This document shows positions 18,810 through 27,675 of a stretch of 64,000 bases of DNA, piece after piece. A program made the translations under genes and the position numbers. Every line of letters begins with the position of its first letter. Position 1 is the first letter of the stretch. The stretch is from CAWJTV01 sp963845695 (GTDB lineage Bacteria > Planctomycetota > Planctomycetia > Isosphaerales > Isosphaeraceae). Location of the stretch: the NCBI GenBank assembly GCA_963845695.1, contig CAWJTQ010000009.1, positions 434,001 through 498,000 on the forward strand. The letters run 5' to 3'. The notes below the pieces were generated by a model. The model was given only the letters and a program-made list of their open reading frames with translations, searched no databases and was not told the DNA's origin.

Positions 18810-18860
18810 TTCTGAACGGAAGATCACATGGTATAATCAGGAGGTTGCTGGATTCAGGAG
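18810..18860 (+). promoter_or_regulatory. candidate mutL promoter and ribosome site
   Basis: TATAAT at 18832-18837 is a perfect -10 box; TTCTGA at 18810-18815 is a weak -35 with a 16-bp spacer. AGGAG at 18856-18860 lies 9 nt before the ATG at 18870. The divergent 365-bp region also must hold the promoter of the MoxR operon, which I could not pinpoint. Confidence 0.5.
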
Positions 18861-18869
18861 ACATACGCG

Positions 18870-20960
18870 ATGGGAATCATCCGCCAGTTACCCGCGGCGG
18901 TCGTCAATCAGATCGCGGCGGGGGAAGTCGTCGAGCGGCCGTCGAGCGTCGTGAAGGAGCTGCTCGAGAACGCGATCGACGCCCAGGCCACGCGCATCGA
19001 CCTGACGGTCGAACGGGGCGGCAAGGACCTGGTCCGGGTGGCCGATAACGGGGTCGGCATGGTGCCCGAGGACCTGGTGCTCGCGTTCCAGCCCCACGCC
19101 ACCAGCAAGTTGGCCGAAGCCGATGATCTGTATCGAATCCACACTCTGGGCTTTCGCGGCGAGGCGCTGGCGGCGATCGCCGAGATCGCCAAGCTCCGCT
19201 GCCAGACGCGCCAGGCCGGGGTGACCGAGGGCTCCGAGCTCTCGATTGAAGGGGGCACGTTCGGCCCGATCAAAGCATGCGGCGGTCCGGTCGGGACCGT
19301 CATCGAGGTCCGGAACCTGTTCTTCAACGTCCCAGTGCGCCGGGCGTTCCTGAAGTCGGACGTGACGGAAGCGGGGCACGTGGTGGAGATGTTCTCGCGG
19401 ATCGCGCTGGCGCACCCGGAGATCCACCTGACGTATCGGTCGGGGGGTAAGATCATCCACGACCTGCCGCCGGCTGCCGGGACTCGCGAGCGGATCGCGG
19501 TGTTCTTCGGTCGAGAGCTGGCCGAGTCGTTGCTCTGGGTGGAAGGCCGGCTGGATGAAATGCATCTCTGGGGTTATGCCGCCCACCCGTCGCAGAGCCG
19601 GTTAACGGCCAAGGGCCAGTACCTGTTCCTGGGCGGCCGGTATGTTCGTGATCGGTCGCTCAGCCATGCGCTGAACGAGGCCTATCGCGGCCTGCTGATG
19701 GTCGGCCGGATGCCCGTGGCGTTCCTCCACCTGGATCTCCCGCCCGAGGAGGTTGACGTCAACGTCCATCCAACGAAAGTGGAAGTCCGGTTCCGCGACT
19801 CGAACCGTATCTACAGTCATCTGCTGGCGACGCTCCGTCAGACCTTCTTGAAGAGCGACCTGCACGCGCGGCTGCAAGCGGCCCAGGAGCCGGGTGCCGC
19901 GTCTGAAGCCCAGCCTGGGGCGTCCCGAGCCCCGATGGCCTCCGATCCAAGGGCCGAGCCCGGGAAGCCGGTAGCGGCCGGTTCGAGTCTGGGTCGACTC
20001 GACCTGGTCGGTGGGCCAACCGACCGGCAGACCGTCGCTTCCTGGTTCGAGCCGAGCAAACCTCGGCCCCAGGTTCCCGAATCGGTCGGGCAGCCAGCGC
20101 CGCGCGAGTGGGCCCAATCCTTGCCCATGGAGTTCGCGGTGGGACCTGGGGAGTCGTTCGACGAATTCTCCGCGGGCTCCTCGATGCCGACTCCGGCCGG
20201 GAGCCAGCCGGTCGCCGCGGCAGGGATGACCGCGGGCTCGGTTGCGACCGCCACGGGCGCGACCATGGAGCCAGTCGGGGCAAACCTCGGAGGAGCCCCG
20301 ACCGGTCCGGAAGTTCCGGCGGATGCGGGGGCTGCGTTCGGGCCCCAGACGGGCCGCCCGCAATCGCCTTCGCCGGACATCTGGCAGGCTCCCCTCAAGG
20401 CGATTCAGGTTCACGACAGCTATCTGATCGCCGAGACCGGCGACGGCATGATGGTCATCGACCAGCACGCGCTGCACGAGCGGATCCTCTACGAGGAGCT
20501 GCGGACACGCGTGGCTCAGGGTCAGGTCGAGTCGCAACGGCTACTGGTCCCCGAGCCAGTTGACCTGCCGGCCGCCGAGGCCGCGGCGGTCCTCGAGCAC
20601 GCGGAGGTCCTGGCCCGGCTCGGGTTGGAGGTCGAGCCCTTCGGCGGCGATACGGTGCTGGTGCGGAGCCTGCCCGCGATGCTCCCGCACGTCGTCCCAG
20701 AACGGTTGGTCCGCGACCTGGCCGAACACCTCCGCACCCGCCCGTTGCCGCCCACGCGCGACGGCTTGCTGGCCGAGCTGCTGCACATGGTCGCCTGCAA
20801 GGCGGCGATCAAGGCGGGCCAGCCCCTCTCGCCTCCCGAGATCGCCGCGCTGCTCGAGCGCCGGCACCTCGTGGCCGACTCGCACCATTGCCCTCACGGG
20901 CGGCCGACGGCCCTGGTCTTCACCACAGCCGATCTGGAGAAGCAGTTCGGGCGGATTTGA
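18870..20960 (+). CDS. DNA mismatch repair protein MutL
   Basis: MutL couples mismatch recognition by MutS to strand incision and repair. The N-terminal GHKL ATPase shows VVNQIAAGEVVERPSSVVKE, the catalytic ELLENAIDAQ (Glu33, Asn34), DNGVGM (about 59-64) and GFRGEALAAIAEI. Transducer motif: VDVNVHPTKVEVRF (about residue 295-308). A very long, Pro/Gly/Ala-rich linker occupies about 330-500. The C-terminal dimerisation domain contains DQHALHERILYEEL, which fits the endonuclease motif DQHA(x)2E(x)4E, then ACKAAIKAG and CPHGRP. It is therefore an endonuclease-type MutL, as expected for a lineage without MutH. At 696 residues it is somewhat long because of the linker. Confidence 0.97.
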   Translation: MGIIRQLPAAVVNQIAAGEVVERPSSVVKELLENAIDAQATRIDLTVERGGKDLVRVADNGVGMVPEDLVLAFQPHATSKLAEADDLYRIHTLGFRGEALAAIAEIAKLRCQTRQAGVTEGSELSIEGGTFGPIKACGGPVGTVIEVRNLFFNVPVRRAFLKSDVTEAGHVVEMFSRIALAHPEIHLTYRSGGKIIHDLPPAAGTRERIAVFFGRELAESLLWVEGRLDEMHLWGYAAHPSQSRLTAKGQYLFLGGRYVRDRSLSHALNEAYRGLLMVGRMPVAFLHLDLPPEEVDVNVHPTKVEVRFRDSNRIYSHLLATLRQTFLKSDLHARLQAAQEPGAASEAQPGASRAPMASDPRAEPGKPVAAGSSLGRLDLVGGPTDRQTVASWFEPSKPRPQVPESVGQPAPREWAQSLPMEFAVGPGESFDEFSAGSSMPTPAGSQPVAAAGMTAGSVATATGATMEPVGANLGGAPTGPEVPADAGAAFGPQTGRPQSPSPDIWQAPLKAIQVHDSYLIAETGDGMMVIDQHALHERILYEELRTRVAQGQVESQRLLVPEPVDLPAAEAAAVLEHAEVLARLGLEVEPFGGDTVLVRSLPAMLPHVVPERLVRDLAEHLRTRPLPPTRDGLLAELLHMVACKAAIKAGQPLSPPEIAALLERRHLVADSHHCPHGRPTALVFTTADLEKQFGRI

Positions 20961-21066
20961 GGACGGAGCGGAATGGGTTAGACTGATCCGAGTGCAGGGA
21001 CTTCTAACCGGCACGTACGGAAGCCGACGTGTACCCCGGACTGTGGGGGCGCCCGGCCTTGTCGCG

Positions 21067-21095
21067 TTGGCGGTTCCGGCGCACCGTGTTACAAT
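21067..21095 (+). promoter_or_regulatory. candidate promoter for the DUF5678-like/retropepsin pair
   Basis: TTGGCG (21067-21072), a 17-bp spacer and TACAAT (21090-21095). It lies about 130 nt upstream of the ATG at 21229, which has its own strong ribosome site GGAGG at 21219-21223. Confidence 0.4.
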
Positions 21096-21228
21096 TGATG
21101 AAGATGGGTGTTCGCGAGCGGCCGTGAACCAGGTGATCCGGAGTGAGAGCCAATCCGGGCGGTTCTCGTAATTCGCTCCAACTTCCAAGCTTGTTCGCGG
21201 TGGCGTTGCACCCGATACGGAGGGTGAG

Positions 21229-21618
21229 ATGGCAACTGATTCTCAGAGAGGCGTCGCTGGGATCGAAGAGGTCGAACCGGATCCCCCCATGCACTCGACA
21301 CCCGTTGAGTATGATCCAGAGATTGCTCGACTCCTGAAAGAGCGGCGAGCCGAGGTCCAGCGCATTGTCGCTCGAAGGAAGCCCGAACTCATCCAGCAAG
21401 GAGTCGAAGCGTACAAGCGCGATCTGCCGCAGCTGCTTGCGGAGAATCGATACCTGGAGCAGGTGGCCTATCGGGGGAATGAACTGGTCGCTTTCGGGGC
21501 CACGGACCGCCAGCTCCGAAAACGTCTCGCGAAGAAAGGCTTCACGGACTGGGGTGAGCTGTTCGTGACGACGATTGAGCCCCTAGAGATCGATGAGGGC
21601 GATGACCTCGAACGCTGA
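21229..21618 (+). CDS. DUF5678-like small protein
   Basis: 129 residues, soluble. The first 25 are acidic and disordered-looking, followed by a helical stretch (PEIARLLKERRAEVQRIVAR) and a C-terminal module RYLEQVAYRGNELVAFGATD, then LRKRLAKKGF. The signature Y-x-G-x-x-LVAxG followed by a helix with a terminal G is what I associate with DUF5678 proteins, for which no function is established. The neighbour 27 bp downstream has retropepsin-like motifs; pairing of these two small genes suggests they act together. The start is supported by GGAGG 5 nt upstream. Confidence 0.6.
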   Translation: MATDSQRGVAGIEEVEPDPPMHSTPVEYDPEIARLLKERRAEVQRIVARRKPELIQQGVEAYKRDLPQLLAENRYLEQVAYRGNELVAFGATDRQLRKRLAKKGFTDWGELFVTTIEPLEIDEGDDLER

Positions 21619-21645
21619 CTTCCTTCCTTCATCCCCCACCCATTC

Positions 21646-22200
21646 GTGTTCACTATCCTCCGCGGTTCTTTCTTTCGCAATCAAGGGATCGAGGTCCCCT
21701 CGGGTCGCCTCGATCTTCGTCCGCCCAAGATCATCGTTGGGATCAGCCCGACCCTTGTCGGCGAATCGACTCTACCGCAAGGTGTGATCACTCTGCCTGC
21801 GATTCTCGATACCGGCTTCAATCGTGTCCTCGAGATCGACGAGTGGCATCTGATTCACTGGGCGGGCCTTCATAAGGAGCACCTGGTACCGATCGAGACG
21901 GATAAGTCCCATGAGGGAAGAAAGTACGATGTGTGCAGGGCCAATCTCTGGCTTCATCGAACGCCTTACGAGGGACCGCGGACACCGCGAGTCCGATCGC
22001 CCCTGCTTCTGTATAAGAGCCGACAGGTGCGCGTCATGGCTCCGATGGGCAAGCCGAACCCACGGCTCCCGCTCCTCGGCCTGACGGCTCTCATGCAGAA
22101 TCACTTGCGAGTCTCGATTGACGGCGAGAACGCTCGTTTTCGAGTCTACAAGTCGTTCAGATTGTCCCTATCGGATTGGTATCGGGAGTATCTCAGCTAG
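21646..22200 (+). CDS. retropepsin-like aspartyl protease-fold protein
   Basis: 184 residues from a GTG at 21646 (MFTILRGSFFRNQGIEVPSG). The motif LPAILDTGFNRVLEI carries the DTG catalytic triplet of clan AA aspartic proteases (hydrophobic-hydrophobic-D-T/S-G), and LLGLTALMQNHLRVSIDG near the C-terminus matches the second psi-psi-G motif that closes the half-barrel. Retropepsins act as homodimers. The middle has an unusual insert (WHLIHWAGLHKEHLVPIETD) between the two motifs. It follows the DUF5678-like gene on the same strand. The start codon is not secure, since no strong ribosome site precedes it. Substrates are unknown. Confidence 0.6.
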   Translation: MFTILRGSFFRNQGIEVPSGRLDLRPPKIIVGISPTLVGESTLPQGVITLPAILDTGFNRVLEIDEWHLIHWAGLHKEHLVPIETDKSHEGRKYDVCRANLWLHRTPYEGPRTPRVRSPLLLYKSRQVRVMAPMGKPNPRLPLLGLTALMQNHLRVSIDGENARFRVYKSFRLSLSDWYREYLS

Positions 22201-22344
22201 CGACGTGGAATCAGCGGCGTGCCCAAGAGGCGTTTGGTTCGCAGCACGGTGGAAACGAATCTGCTGGGCAATCACGGCAGGTCGTGGTTCGGGGACTGGA
22301 ACATCGAGGCGCCCGATTCTCCAGAAGAGTCAGCGATCGTTTGC

Positions 22345-23676
22345 TTACTCTCGAACATCGATCCTCCGGCTTTCCTCTTCACCGACGGCGACGATCGCAT
22401 GCTGGCCTTGCTGCTTCGAGTTTCGCCGAATTGCCAAAAAGATTCGCCGGCCATCGGTCATGGGGGAGCCCGTGATCTCCGAACCTTTCACCGCCGGGAT
22501 TCGCCACTTCAAAGTTCCATGATCCGTCTTCAGGCAATACAGATAACCATCGAACGAGCCGAAGTAGACGGCATCTTCCGTGCAGAAGGGTGAGGAGTAA
22601 ATGGCGGTCATCGTCCCCGGGGTGATCGGAGTTTGATAACTCCAGACTTCTTTGCCGGTCTGGGCATTCACGCGGTAGAAGCGACCGTCGCAGGAGCCGA
22701 AGAAGACCGAGTCCTCTCGATAGGCGACTCCGGCCTCGATCCGCGACTTCGTGGGGAATCTCCAGAGGAGCGTCTTTCGTCGCTTGTCGAGGCAATAGAG
22801 GTGATCGTCCTGGCTGCCGAAGAAGACCCGGTCCTCGGTCACGGTCGGTTCCCCCCAGATCCAGCCCTTCGCCTGGAACGACCATCGGCGCCGGCCCGCC
22901 TTCAGATCGATGACGGCGATCCGGGACTGGTCGAAGATCGGCTGGAAGATCGCCGTCCCGTCGCTTGCGGCCGTCCCCGGTCGAGCGGCGGTCCCTCCCA
23001 TCCGTGCGCGGTCTGCGTCGAAACCGGGGGGCGAGGCAGGCGCATCCGCCGCGATGTCATGCTGCCAGATCCGTTTTCCGTCGAAGTCCACCGCGGAGAC
23101 GTTCCCGCTGGTGTCGGCGACGATGATCCGATCCTTGACGATCAACGGCGACGATCCCGTCGCGTCGGCCACGAGCTTGCAGTTCCAGCGGAGCTTTCCG
23201 TCGTCTTCCGAGAGAGCCGTGAGGCCGTTTTTCGAGGTGAAGTAGATCGTCCCACCCCGTTTGGCAGGGGCTGCGAAGATCTGCTCACGACCGTTGAACC
23301 GCCAGAGGATGGAACCATCCGCGACTTTGATGGAATAAAGAGTCCCTTGGACATCGCCGACGTAGATCACGCCGTCGCCGAGCAGGGGCTCACCGGGAAA
23401 ACTTTCAAGCGGTGTCGTCCACTGCACCACCGGATGTTCCGGGAGATGGCTCCCCGAGATGGATCCGGTCCGTTCGGGTCCGCCGCGCGAGAGGAAAACC
23501 GCCGGGGACTCGTCCACCGATCGGGCCGATCGCGGCAGAGGGGCCTGCGGCCCCGTCGGTCCGGCTTTCGGCTCCTGGGCAGCCAGTTGCCCGCATGGAG
23601 ACAGGAGGCCCCACGAGAAACCGGTAGTCACTACCCCTATCAGCACGGCCGTGGGCGTTCGAGCCAACTGGATCAT
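22345..23676 (-). CDS. secreted PQQ-like beta-propeller repeat protein
   Basis: About 443 residues from the ATG at 23676 (MIQLARTPTAVLIGVVTTGF), whose first 35 residues form a signal peptide ending near QLAAQ. Afterwards a Pro-rich spacer leads to an eight-bladed-type propeller with repeated blocks such as GDVQGTLYSIKVADGSILWR, FGSQDDHLYCLDKRRKTLLW, FGSCDGRFYRVNAQTGKEVW and FGSFDGYLYCLKTDHGTLKW: the G-x-D/x-x-LY-x-LD-x-x-TG-x-x-x-W pattern of PQQ-binding-like repeats. Without the catalytic Ca2+/PQQ residues of true dehydrogenases it is best seen as a structural or scaffolding protein of the envelope, similar to BamB. Convergent with the retropepsin-like gene. Confidence 0.85.
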   Translation of the reverse strand: MIQLARTPTAVLIGVVTTGFSWGLLSPCGQLAAQEPKAGPTGPQAPLPRSARSVDESPAVFLSRGGPERTGSISGSHLPEHPVVQWTTPLESFPGEPLLGDGVIYVGDVQGTLYSIKVADGSILWRFNGREQIFAAPAKRGGTIYFTSKNGLTALSEDDGKLRWNCKLVADATGSSPLIVKDRIIVADTSGNVSAVDFDGKRIWQHDIAADAPASPPGFDADRARMGGTAARPGTAASDGTAIFQPIFDQSRIAVIDLKAGRRRWSFQAKGWIWGEPTVTEDRVFFGSQDDHLYCLDKRRKTLLWRFPTKSRIEAGVAYREDSVFFGSCDGRFYRVNAQTGKEVWSYQTPITPGTMTAIYSSPFCTEDAVYFGSFDGYLYCLKTDHGTLKWRIPAVKGSEITGSPMTDGRRIFLAIRRNSKQQGQHAIVAVGEEESRRIDVRE

Positions 23677-24000
23677 GACGACCTTTCGAGTTAACCCGTT
23701 CGACGTCCCGACATCGTCCCGCGCCCGACTGTCCGCGCCAATCATCGTAGGAGGATCATCGAAGAGCTCTCAACGGTCCAGGAGACAAGCTCAGTATATT
23801 CGGACAGCCGAGCGACGCTACCAGGCTGCGGGACCGTTCCTCGATTTCAACGCCCCCTTTCATCGGTCCATCGGACTGTCGTAGAATCAAGGGAGCCAGC
23901 GCAATCCAGTCAGCCGATCGCAAGGGCGGGGTCAGGAGACCCTCGTCCAGCTCGGTCGGAGTGCAACCAGGGGGCGCCCTGTTCGGGGGCGTATCGGGCG
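23677..24000. other. divergent intergenic region, no gene
   Basis: No gene. It separates the propeller gene (minus) from aroDE (plus) and should carry both promoters. TAGAAT at 23882-23887 could be a -10 for aroDE, but a convincing -35 is not visible. Confidence 0.4.
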
Positions 24001-25503
24001 ATGATCTGCGTGACCATCGGGCGGGGGCGTCATTCCTCGCTGGCCGAGGAATGGAAAGAGGCAGCCGAGGCCGGCGTGGGTCTCGTCGAGCTGCGCATCG
24101 ACTGCCTCCGCCGCGAGCCGGAGCTGAAGCGAATCCTCAAGGATCGTCCCACGCCTCTGGTCTTCACGATCCGGCGCGGCGTCGACGGCGGCCTGTGGCG
24201 CGGAAATGAGGATAAGCGGCAACAATTGATCCGCGAGGCCATCGCTCTGGGCGTCGATTACATCGATCTGGAGATGGACATCGCGCCGAAGGTCCGCCGG
24301 TTCGGCAAGACCAAGCGAATCATCAGCTACCACAACCTGAAGACCACGCCGGTCGACATTCAGGACATCGCCGAGAAGTGCGAGGAGTTCGATCCGGATG
24401 TGGTCAAGATTGCCACCAGCGCCTCGAGCCTGGCGGAGGCGTCGCGGGTCCTGCATCTGGGGGCCACCGCCAAAGCACCGACCATCCCGATCGCCATGGG
24501 CGAGATCGGCGCGTTCACGCGCATCCTCGGGGCCAAGTTCGGGGCCCCGTTCACTTATGCCGGGTTCAACCCGGAGCGGGTCTTCGCCGCCGGGATGATT
24601 CATTACAAGGTTCTTCAGAAGGATCATCGCTACGAGGACATCAACGCCCAGACCGAGGTCTACGGCGTCATCGGCGACCCGATCGAGCAGAGCCTCAGCC
24701 CCGCCGTGCACAATGCTGCGTTCGGTCACCTCGGTCTGAACAAAGTCATGGTGCCGTTCCTGGTGCCCAACGGCGAACTCCCGGCGTTCTTCAAGGAACT
24801 CTTCTGGCTGGAGATCAAGGGGTGCAGCGTGACGATCCCCCACAAGGAGGCGATCGTTCCCCTCCTACAGCAAAAAGAGGGGGCCGTCGAACGCTCGGGG
24901 ACGTGCAACACCGTGGTCATCCAGGAGAACGGTCGTCGGATCGGCTACAACACCGACTACCGCGCGGCCATGGAATCCCTCGAAATGGCCATCGGAGGGC
25001 AAATCGGCGAGGAGGACTCCAGCCCCCTATTCGAAAAGCAGGTCCTGATTCTCGGAGCTGGGGGAGTCGCACGCGCGATCGTCTTCGGCCTCCTCCGGCG
25101 CGGGGCCACCGTCACGATCGCCAATCGTCACGACGACCGAGCCACCCGACTGGCCGAGGAGGTCGGATGCCGGGCGATTACCTGGTCCGCCAGGTCCAGT
25201 ACATCGGCGGACGTGATCATCAATGCCACACCCGTTGGAATGCATCCGAACGTGGATGATACTCCGATTCCCCCGGGGACTTTCAACCGGGCGGGGATGG
25301 TGGCATTCGACACGATCTATCATCCCGAGAATACGATGATGCTCAAGCTGGCGCGCGAGCGCGGGGCCGTGGCGGTCACCGGGGTGGACATGTTCCTCCG
25401 ACAGGCGGCGCTCCAGTTCAAGCTCTATACCGGGCTCGACGCTCCAGTGGAAGTGATGCGCGACGTCCTCTACCGCAAGCTCAGGCCCCTGCGCGACGAA
25501 TGA
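24001..25503 (+). CDS. aroDE: bifunctional 3-dehydroquinate dehydratase/shikimate dehydrogenase
   Basis: Fusion enzyme catalysing steps 3 and 4 of the shikimate pathway. Residues 1-215 are a type I dehydroquinase: substrate site LVELRID, catalytic His111 in ISYHNLKTT and the Schiff-base Lys136 in DVVKIATSAS. Residues 218-500 are shikimate dehydrogenase: YGVIGDPIEQSLSPAVHNAA, catalytic Lys282 in VTIPHKEAI, Asp319 in GYNTDYRAAM, the NADP-binding loop GAGGVARAI (352-360), TPVGMHP and the C-terminal GVDMFLRQAALQFKLYTG. This plant-like DHQ-SDH fusion order is known from planctomycetes and chlamydiae. The stop overlaps the start of aroK (ATGA), so the two are probably co-translated. Confidence 0.96.
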   Translation: MICVTIGRGRHSSLAEEWKEAAEAGVGLVELRIDCLRREPELKRILKDRPTPLVFTIRRGVDGGLWRGNEDKRQQLIREAIALGVDYIDLEMDIAPKVRRFGKTKRIISYHNLKTTPVDIQDIAEKCEEFDPDVVKIATSASSLAEASRVLHLGATAKAPTIPIAMGEIGAFTRILGAKFGAPFTYAGFNPERVFAAGMIHYKVLQKDHRYEDINAQTEVYGVIGDPIEQSLSPAVHNAAFGHLGLNKVMVPFLVPNGELPAFFKELFWLEIKGCSVTIPHKEAIVPLLQQKEGAVERSGTCNTVVIQENGRRIGYNTDYRAAMESLEMAIGGQIGEEDSSPLFEKQVLILGAGGVARAIVFGLLRRGATVTIANRHDDRATRLAEEVGCRAITWSARSSTSADVIINATPVGMHPNVDDTPIPPGTFNRAGMVAFDTIYHPENTMMLKLARERGAVAVTGVDMFLRQAALQFKLYTGLDAPVEVMRDVLYRKLRPLRDE

Positions 25504-26093
25504 CACCCGACGTGACACGGCCATGCTCCCACGGTCCCGGCCTGGCATTGATCGGATATCGGGGAACCGGGAAGTCGACGGTCGGGCGGATCTTGGCCGG
25601 CCGGCTACAACGGACTTTCCGGGATTGCGACCGGGAGATCGAGGCGCGCGCCGGCCGTTCGATCCGCGCGATCTTCACCGAGAGTGGCGAACCAGCCTTT
25701 CGCGACTGGGAAGAACAGACGCTCGCCGAGTTGACTGCGGGGCACCCGGCGATCGTCCTGGCTACCGGGGGTGGTGCCGTACTCCGGGATGCCAACCGCC
25801 GACGGCTCCGCGATTTCGGTCTGGTGGTCTGGCTGACCGCTCAGCCAGCCGAGCTGGCACGACGCCTGGCAGCCGACCCGCTTGGGCTGTCCGACCGGCC
25901 CGCGCTGACTCTGGCCGGCACCCTCGACGAGATTGTCCAGGTGCTCCAGACGCGGGCTCCGCTCTACCAAGAACTGGCCGATGCCGTCATCGAGACTGGG
26001 GACAAGAGCCCGGACGAGGTGGTCGACTCCATCCTGGACTGCTGGAAGTCCCGAGGAATCCCCTTCGCCCGACCGGAGTCTTGCGATGATTGA
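25500..26093 (+). CDS. aroK: shikimate kinase
   Basis: Phosphorylates shikimate with ATP, the step after AroE. Residues 1-14 are an extension; Walker A is GYRGTGKSTVG (19-29), the substrate aspartate lies in RDCDREIEARAG, the glycine-rich substrate loop is ATGGGAVLRD (about 87-96), and the LID with Arg is DPLGLSDRPAL. Length 197, slightly above the usual 170-180. It starts inside the aroDE stop (ATGA) and its own end overlaps the prepilin peptidase start by 8 bp, so aroDE-aroK-peptidase form one transcription unit. Confidence 0.94.
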   Translation: MTPDVTRPCSHGPGLALIGYRGTGKSTVGRILAGRLQRTFRDCDREIEARAGRSIRAIFTESGEPAFRDWEEQTLAELTAGHPAIVLATGGGAVLRDANRRRLRDFGLVVWLTAQPAELARRLAADPLGLSDRPALTLAGTLDEIVQVLQTRAPLYQELADAVIETGDKSPDEVVDSILDCWKSRGIPFARPESCDD

Positions 26094-27033
26094 CCTGACG
26101 TGGCCGACCTCGATGGCACTGGGCCTCGGATTCTTCATGATCGGCACGGTCGTGGGGAGCTTCTTGAATGTCTGCATCTACCGGATTCCCTGGCAGAAGA
26201 GCGTCATCTGGCCGGGTTCGCGGTGTACTCGCTGCTGGTCGGCCATCGCAGCGCGGGACAATATCCCGATCGTGAGCTGGATCGCACTTCGCGGTGAGTG
26301 CCGGAGTTGTGGCGAGCCGATTGCCATCCGCTACCCCATGGTCGAGGCCCTGGTCGGTCTGCTCTTCCTGGGAGCGTATTTGCTCGACGTGGCCATCGGC
26401 TCCTCAAATCGATGGGTCTCCACCGATCGATTGATCGCGGCCGCCTACCATTGCACGTTCCTGGCCTTGCTCGTCGCCGCGACCTTCATCGACTACGACT
26501 TGATGATCATCCCCCGCGAGATCACCCTGATCGGCCTGGTCTTCGCCCTCGGAATGGGCACGGCCTTCCCGGGGATCCGGCCGGCTCCGGCGTTCGCCAC
26601 GACTCATCTCGGGGGTTTCGGGGTGGGGCTGCTCGGCTTCCTGGTCGGCGCCGGCTTGACGCAGTTCGTCCGATTGACCGCCGGGTTCATCTTGAGGCGC
26701 GAAGCCATGGGCATTGGCGATGTGGATCTCCTGGGGATGATCGGAGCGTTCATGGGATGGCAGGCGGCGGTGCTCGCTTTCTTCTTCTCTTCGTTCTTCG
26801 GAATCGTGCACGCGGCATGGAAGTTGATCGCCTATTTCCAGAAACGCCTCCGCGGCGGCCAATTATCCAGTAGCGATCGCGAAATGCCTTTAGGGCCCTA
26901 CCTCAGCATGGCGGCCGCGACTTTGCTGTTCGTCTGGCCAGTCTTGTGGGAGAATTGGGCTCGAATGCTCTTCGAGACGCTCCGTGTGATATTCTGGTGG
27001 TTACTGGGGGTTAACGTAGCCGTTCCACATTAG
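26086..27033 (+). CDS. prepilin peptidase (type IV leader peptidase, A24)
   Basis: Inner-membrane aspartyl protease that cuts and often N-methylates type IV pilin/pseudopilin precursors. The start at 26086 gives MIDLTWPTSMALGLGFFMIG. The N-terminal domain has GSFLNVCIYRIPWQKSVIWP and a four-cysteine zinc-type knot (CTRCW and CRSCG). Catalytic aspartates: FIDYDLMIIP and GIGDVDLLGMIGAFMGWQ (GxGD motif). Six to eight hydrophobic segments follow. At 315 residues it is in the family range. It overlaps aroK by 8 bp. Planctomycetes use such peptidases also for type II secretion pseudopilins and for proteins of the DUF1559 type. Confidence 0.92.
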   Translation: MIDLTWPTSMALGLGFFMIGTVVGSFLNVCIYRIPWQKSVIWPGSRCTRCWSAIAARDNIPIVSWIALRGECRSCGEPIAIRYPMVEALVGLLFLGAYLLDVAIGSSNRWVSTDRLIAAAYHCTFLALLVAATFIDYDLMIIPREITLIGLVFALGMGTAFPGIRPAPAFATTHLGGFGVGLLGFLVGAGLTQFVRLTAGFILRREAMGIGDVDLLGMIGAFMGWQAAVLAFFFSSFFGIVHAAWKLIAYFQKRLRGGQLSSSDREMPLGPYLSMAAATLLFVWPVLWENWARMLFETLRVIFWWLLGVNVAVPH

Positions 27034-27136
27034 TAACCTGGTGATCGCGGCGTGGCATCACCAGCGGTCGAAGCGATCGATTTACCCCGCGTCGGAGACG
27101 TGGCGCTTCCTCGGCTTCCGCAGCCGGAGAAATCTC

Positions 27137-27517
27137 ATGGCTTATCAATACAAAAGGCGCAGGCCGTCGATCATCCGCAACTTCTGGGTCTACCGGCGTT
27201 TGATCGGCACGGCGGTCCTTCTGGGGCTGATGCTCTGGTTCGTCCTGGCCAACAACGAAAAGGTCACCATCAAGTTCCCGTTCGCGGTCTGGGAGGTGAA
27301 TCAGATCTCGACCGGAATCCTGATCCTGATGAGTGCCCTGGTGGGATCGGTAGCGACCATCCTGGTCACGACCGTGATCTTCGCGATCCGGCGGCTTCGG
27401 AGCGCTCAGGCCCCGCACGAACCACCCAACCCGGGCGATCTGAACGAAGACCGCCCTCCTCCGGATTATGCGGCCAAAACGACCGAAGGCTTTCCCAACT
27501 CTCACTGGGCAAATTGA
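27137..27517 (+). CDS. LapA-like (DUF1049) membrane protein
   Basis: 126 residues from the ATG at 27137 (MAYQYKRRRPSIIRNFWVYR). Two transmembrane helices: RLIGTAVLLGLMLWFVLANN and ISTGILILMSALVGSVATIL, with NNEKVTIKFPFAVWEVNQIS between them. This is exactly the arrangement of LapA-domain (DUF1049) proteins, small inner-membrane proteins linked in enterobacteria to LPS assembly control. The C-terminal tail (from residue 90) is proline-rich and disordered. The start is set by the basic cytoplasmic N-terminus. Confidence 0.8.
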   Translation: MAYQYKRRRPSIIRNFWVYRRLIGTAVLLGLMLWFVLANNEKVTIKFPFAVWEVNQISTGILILMSALVGSVATILVTTVIFAIRRLRSAQAPHEPPNPGDLNEDRPPPDYAAKTTEGFPNSHWAN

Positions 27518-27675
27518 CGAAGATAGATGATGGGGCCATCCTCGGAAGGCTGAGGGATGAAGGCTGAAGGCCGAAACAAGGCAAGGCCGTCGCCGTTCTG
27601 CCTCGGGTTTCCGCCTTTCCAAGGTATTGACTTAGCCTTCCGCCTTTCCCCGAGCACCAGGGGGAGAAGAAACTC
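27518..27675. repeat. spacer with GAAGGCTGA-type short repeats
   Basis: GGAAGGCTGAGGGATGAAGG followed by CTGAAGGCCGAAAC (about 27545-27577), and inverted pieces CCGCCTTTCC (27611 and 27642) with GCCTTCCG (27633). It resembles simple dispersed intergenic repeats; no gene. Confidence 0.35.
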
